Below are positions 5,248 through 5,340 of a DNA stretch of 5,340 nt, piece after piece. How positions within the stretch are numbered: position 1 is the stretch's first letter; every line of letters starts with the position of its first letter. The DNA is taken from contig JAAZLY010000035.1 in the NCBI GenBank assembly GCA_012799115.1, forward strand, positions 1 through 5,340. The letters are read 5' to 3'. The notes below the pieces were generated by a model. It saw only the letters and a list, made by a program, of their open reading frames with translations. It was not told the origin of the DNA and ran no database searches. A program made the position numbers and the translations under genes. Source of the stretch: Bacillota bacterium (GTDB taxonomy: Bacteria > Bacillota > Limnochordia > Darwinibacteriales > Darwinibacteriaceae).

Positions 5248-5340
5248 GTGCTCAAGAGTATAAAGAGTTTTTTTGATCCTACAGAACGGGAGCTGAAACG
5301 CTTAGGATCCGTGGTTCAGGCCATCAATGCCCTTGAACCT
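5248..5340 (+). CDS. secA: Preprotein translocase ATPase SecA, 5' end only
   Basis: SecA is the ATPase motor that drives unfolded preproteins through the SecYEG channel at the cytoplasmic membrane. Only the first 31 codons are inside the window; the frame runs off the end. They read as the conserved SecA N-terminus: a short hydrophobic/basic start (LKSIKSFFD), then PTERELKRLGSVVQAINALE, matching the family pattern F-D-x-x-E-R-E-[IL]-K-R-L…V..INALEP. The start is GTG 5248, with GGGAGG (5235-5240) 7 nt upstream. An ATG two bases earlier (5246) is out of frame and stops after five codons. The order hpf–(insert)–secA supports the call. prfB is often next in Bacillota but is not visible here. Confidence 0.95.
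   Translation, partial: MLKSIKSFFDPTERELKRLGSVVQAINALEP

Noticed and set aside
5246..5263. ATG 5246 as the secA start
   Set aside because: The frame stops after five codons, whereas GTG 5248 gives the conserved SecA N-terminus.

Overview
The window looks like a piece of a Bacillota (Firmicutes) chromosome, probably a clostridial or Limnochordia-like lineage rather than Bacillus itself. The evidence is the flgL–DUF6470–fliW–csrA order, the long-form hpf close to secA, strong AGGAGG-type ribosome binding sites, GTG starts and a base composition near half G+C by eye. All genes lie on the + strand. I see no mobile element, tRNA, rRNA or CRISPR array.

Positions 1-3146 form a late flagellar operon. 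It holds the 3' part of flgL (hook-filament junction), a DUF6470/YviE-like protein, fliW, csrA, flaG, fliS and a FlgN/FliT-like chaperone. Gaps are 44 nt or less, and fliS overlaps the chaperone gene (ATGA). FliW, CsrA and FliS belong to the circuit that matches flagellin synthesis to its export. Flagellin itself (hag/fliC) and the cap gene fliD, which often sit in or beside this block, are absent between csrA and fliS. A hairpin without a T-run covers the end of the block.

Positions 3147-3488 hold a stand-alone cold-shock gene. It has a good sigma-A promoter with an extended -10, a 49-nt leader, a 10-bp tandem duplication at the start codon and a textbook intrinsic terminator.

Positions 3489-5340 hold a second unit: long-form hpf (ribosome hibernation), an uncharacterised protein of about 368 residues, and the first 31 codons of secA. 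hpf and secA are commonly near neighbours in Bacillota. The protein between them is the least explained item here. Its N-terminal half resembles a GT-A-like nucleotidyltransferase fold (CofC/MobA/DUF2064 type) but appears to lack an expected acidic residue, and its C-terminal half is unassigned. A close match to a sigma-A promoter (TTGACG-N17-TACAAT) crosses the end of that gene and would drive secA with a very short leader.

Most of the window is conventional. The points worth a second look are the hpf–secA interloper, the short-leader secA promoter, the two roughly 10-bp tandem duplications just upstream of start codons, and the absence of hag and fliD from the flagellar block.
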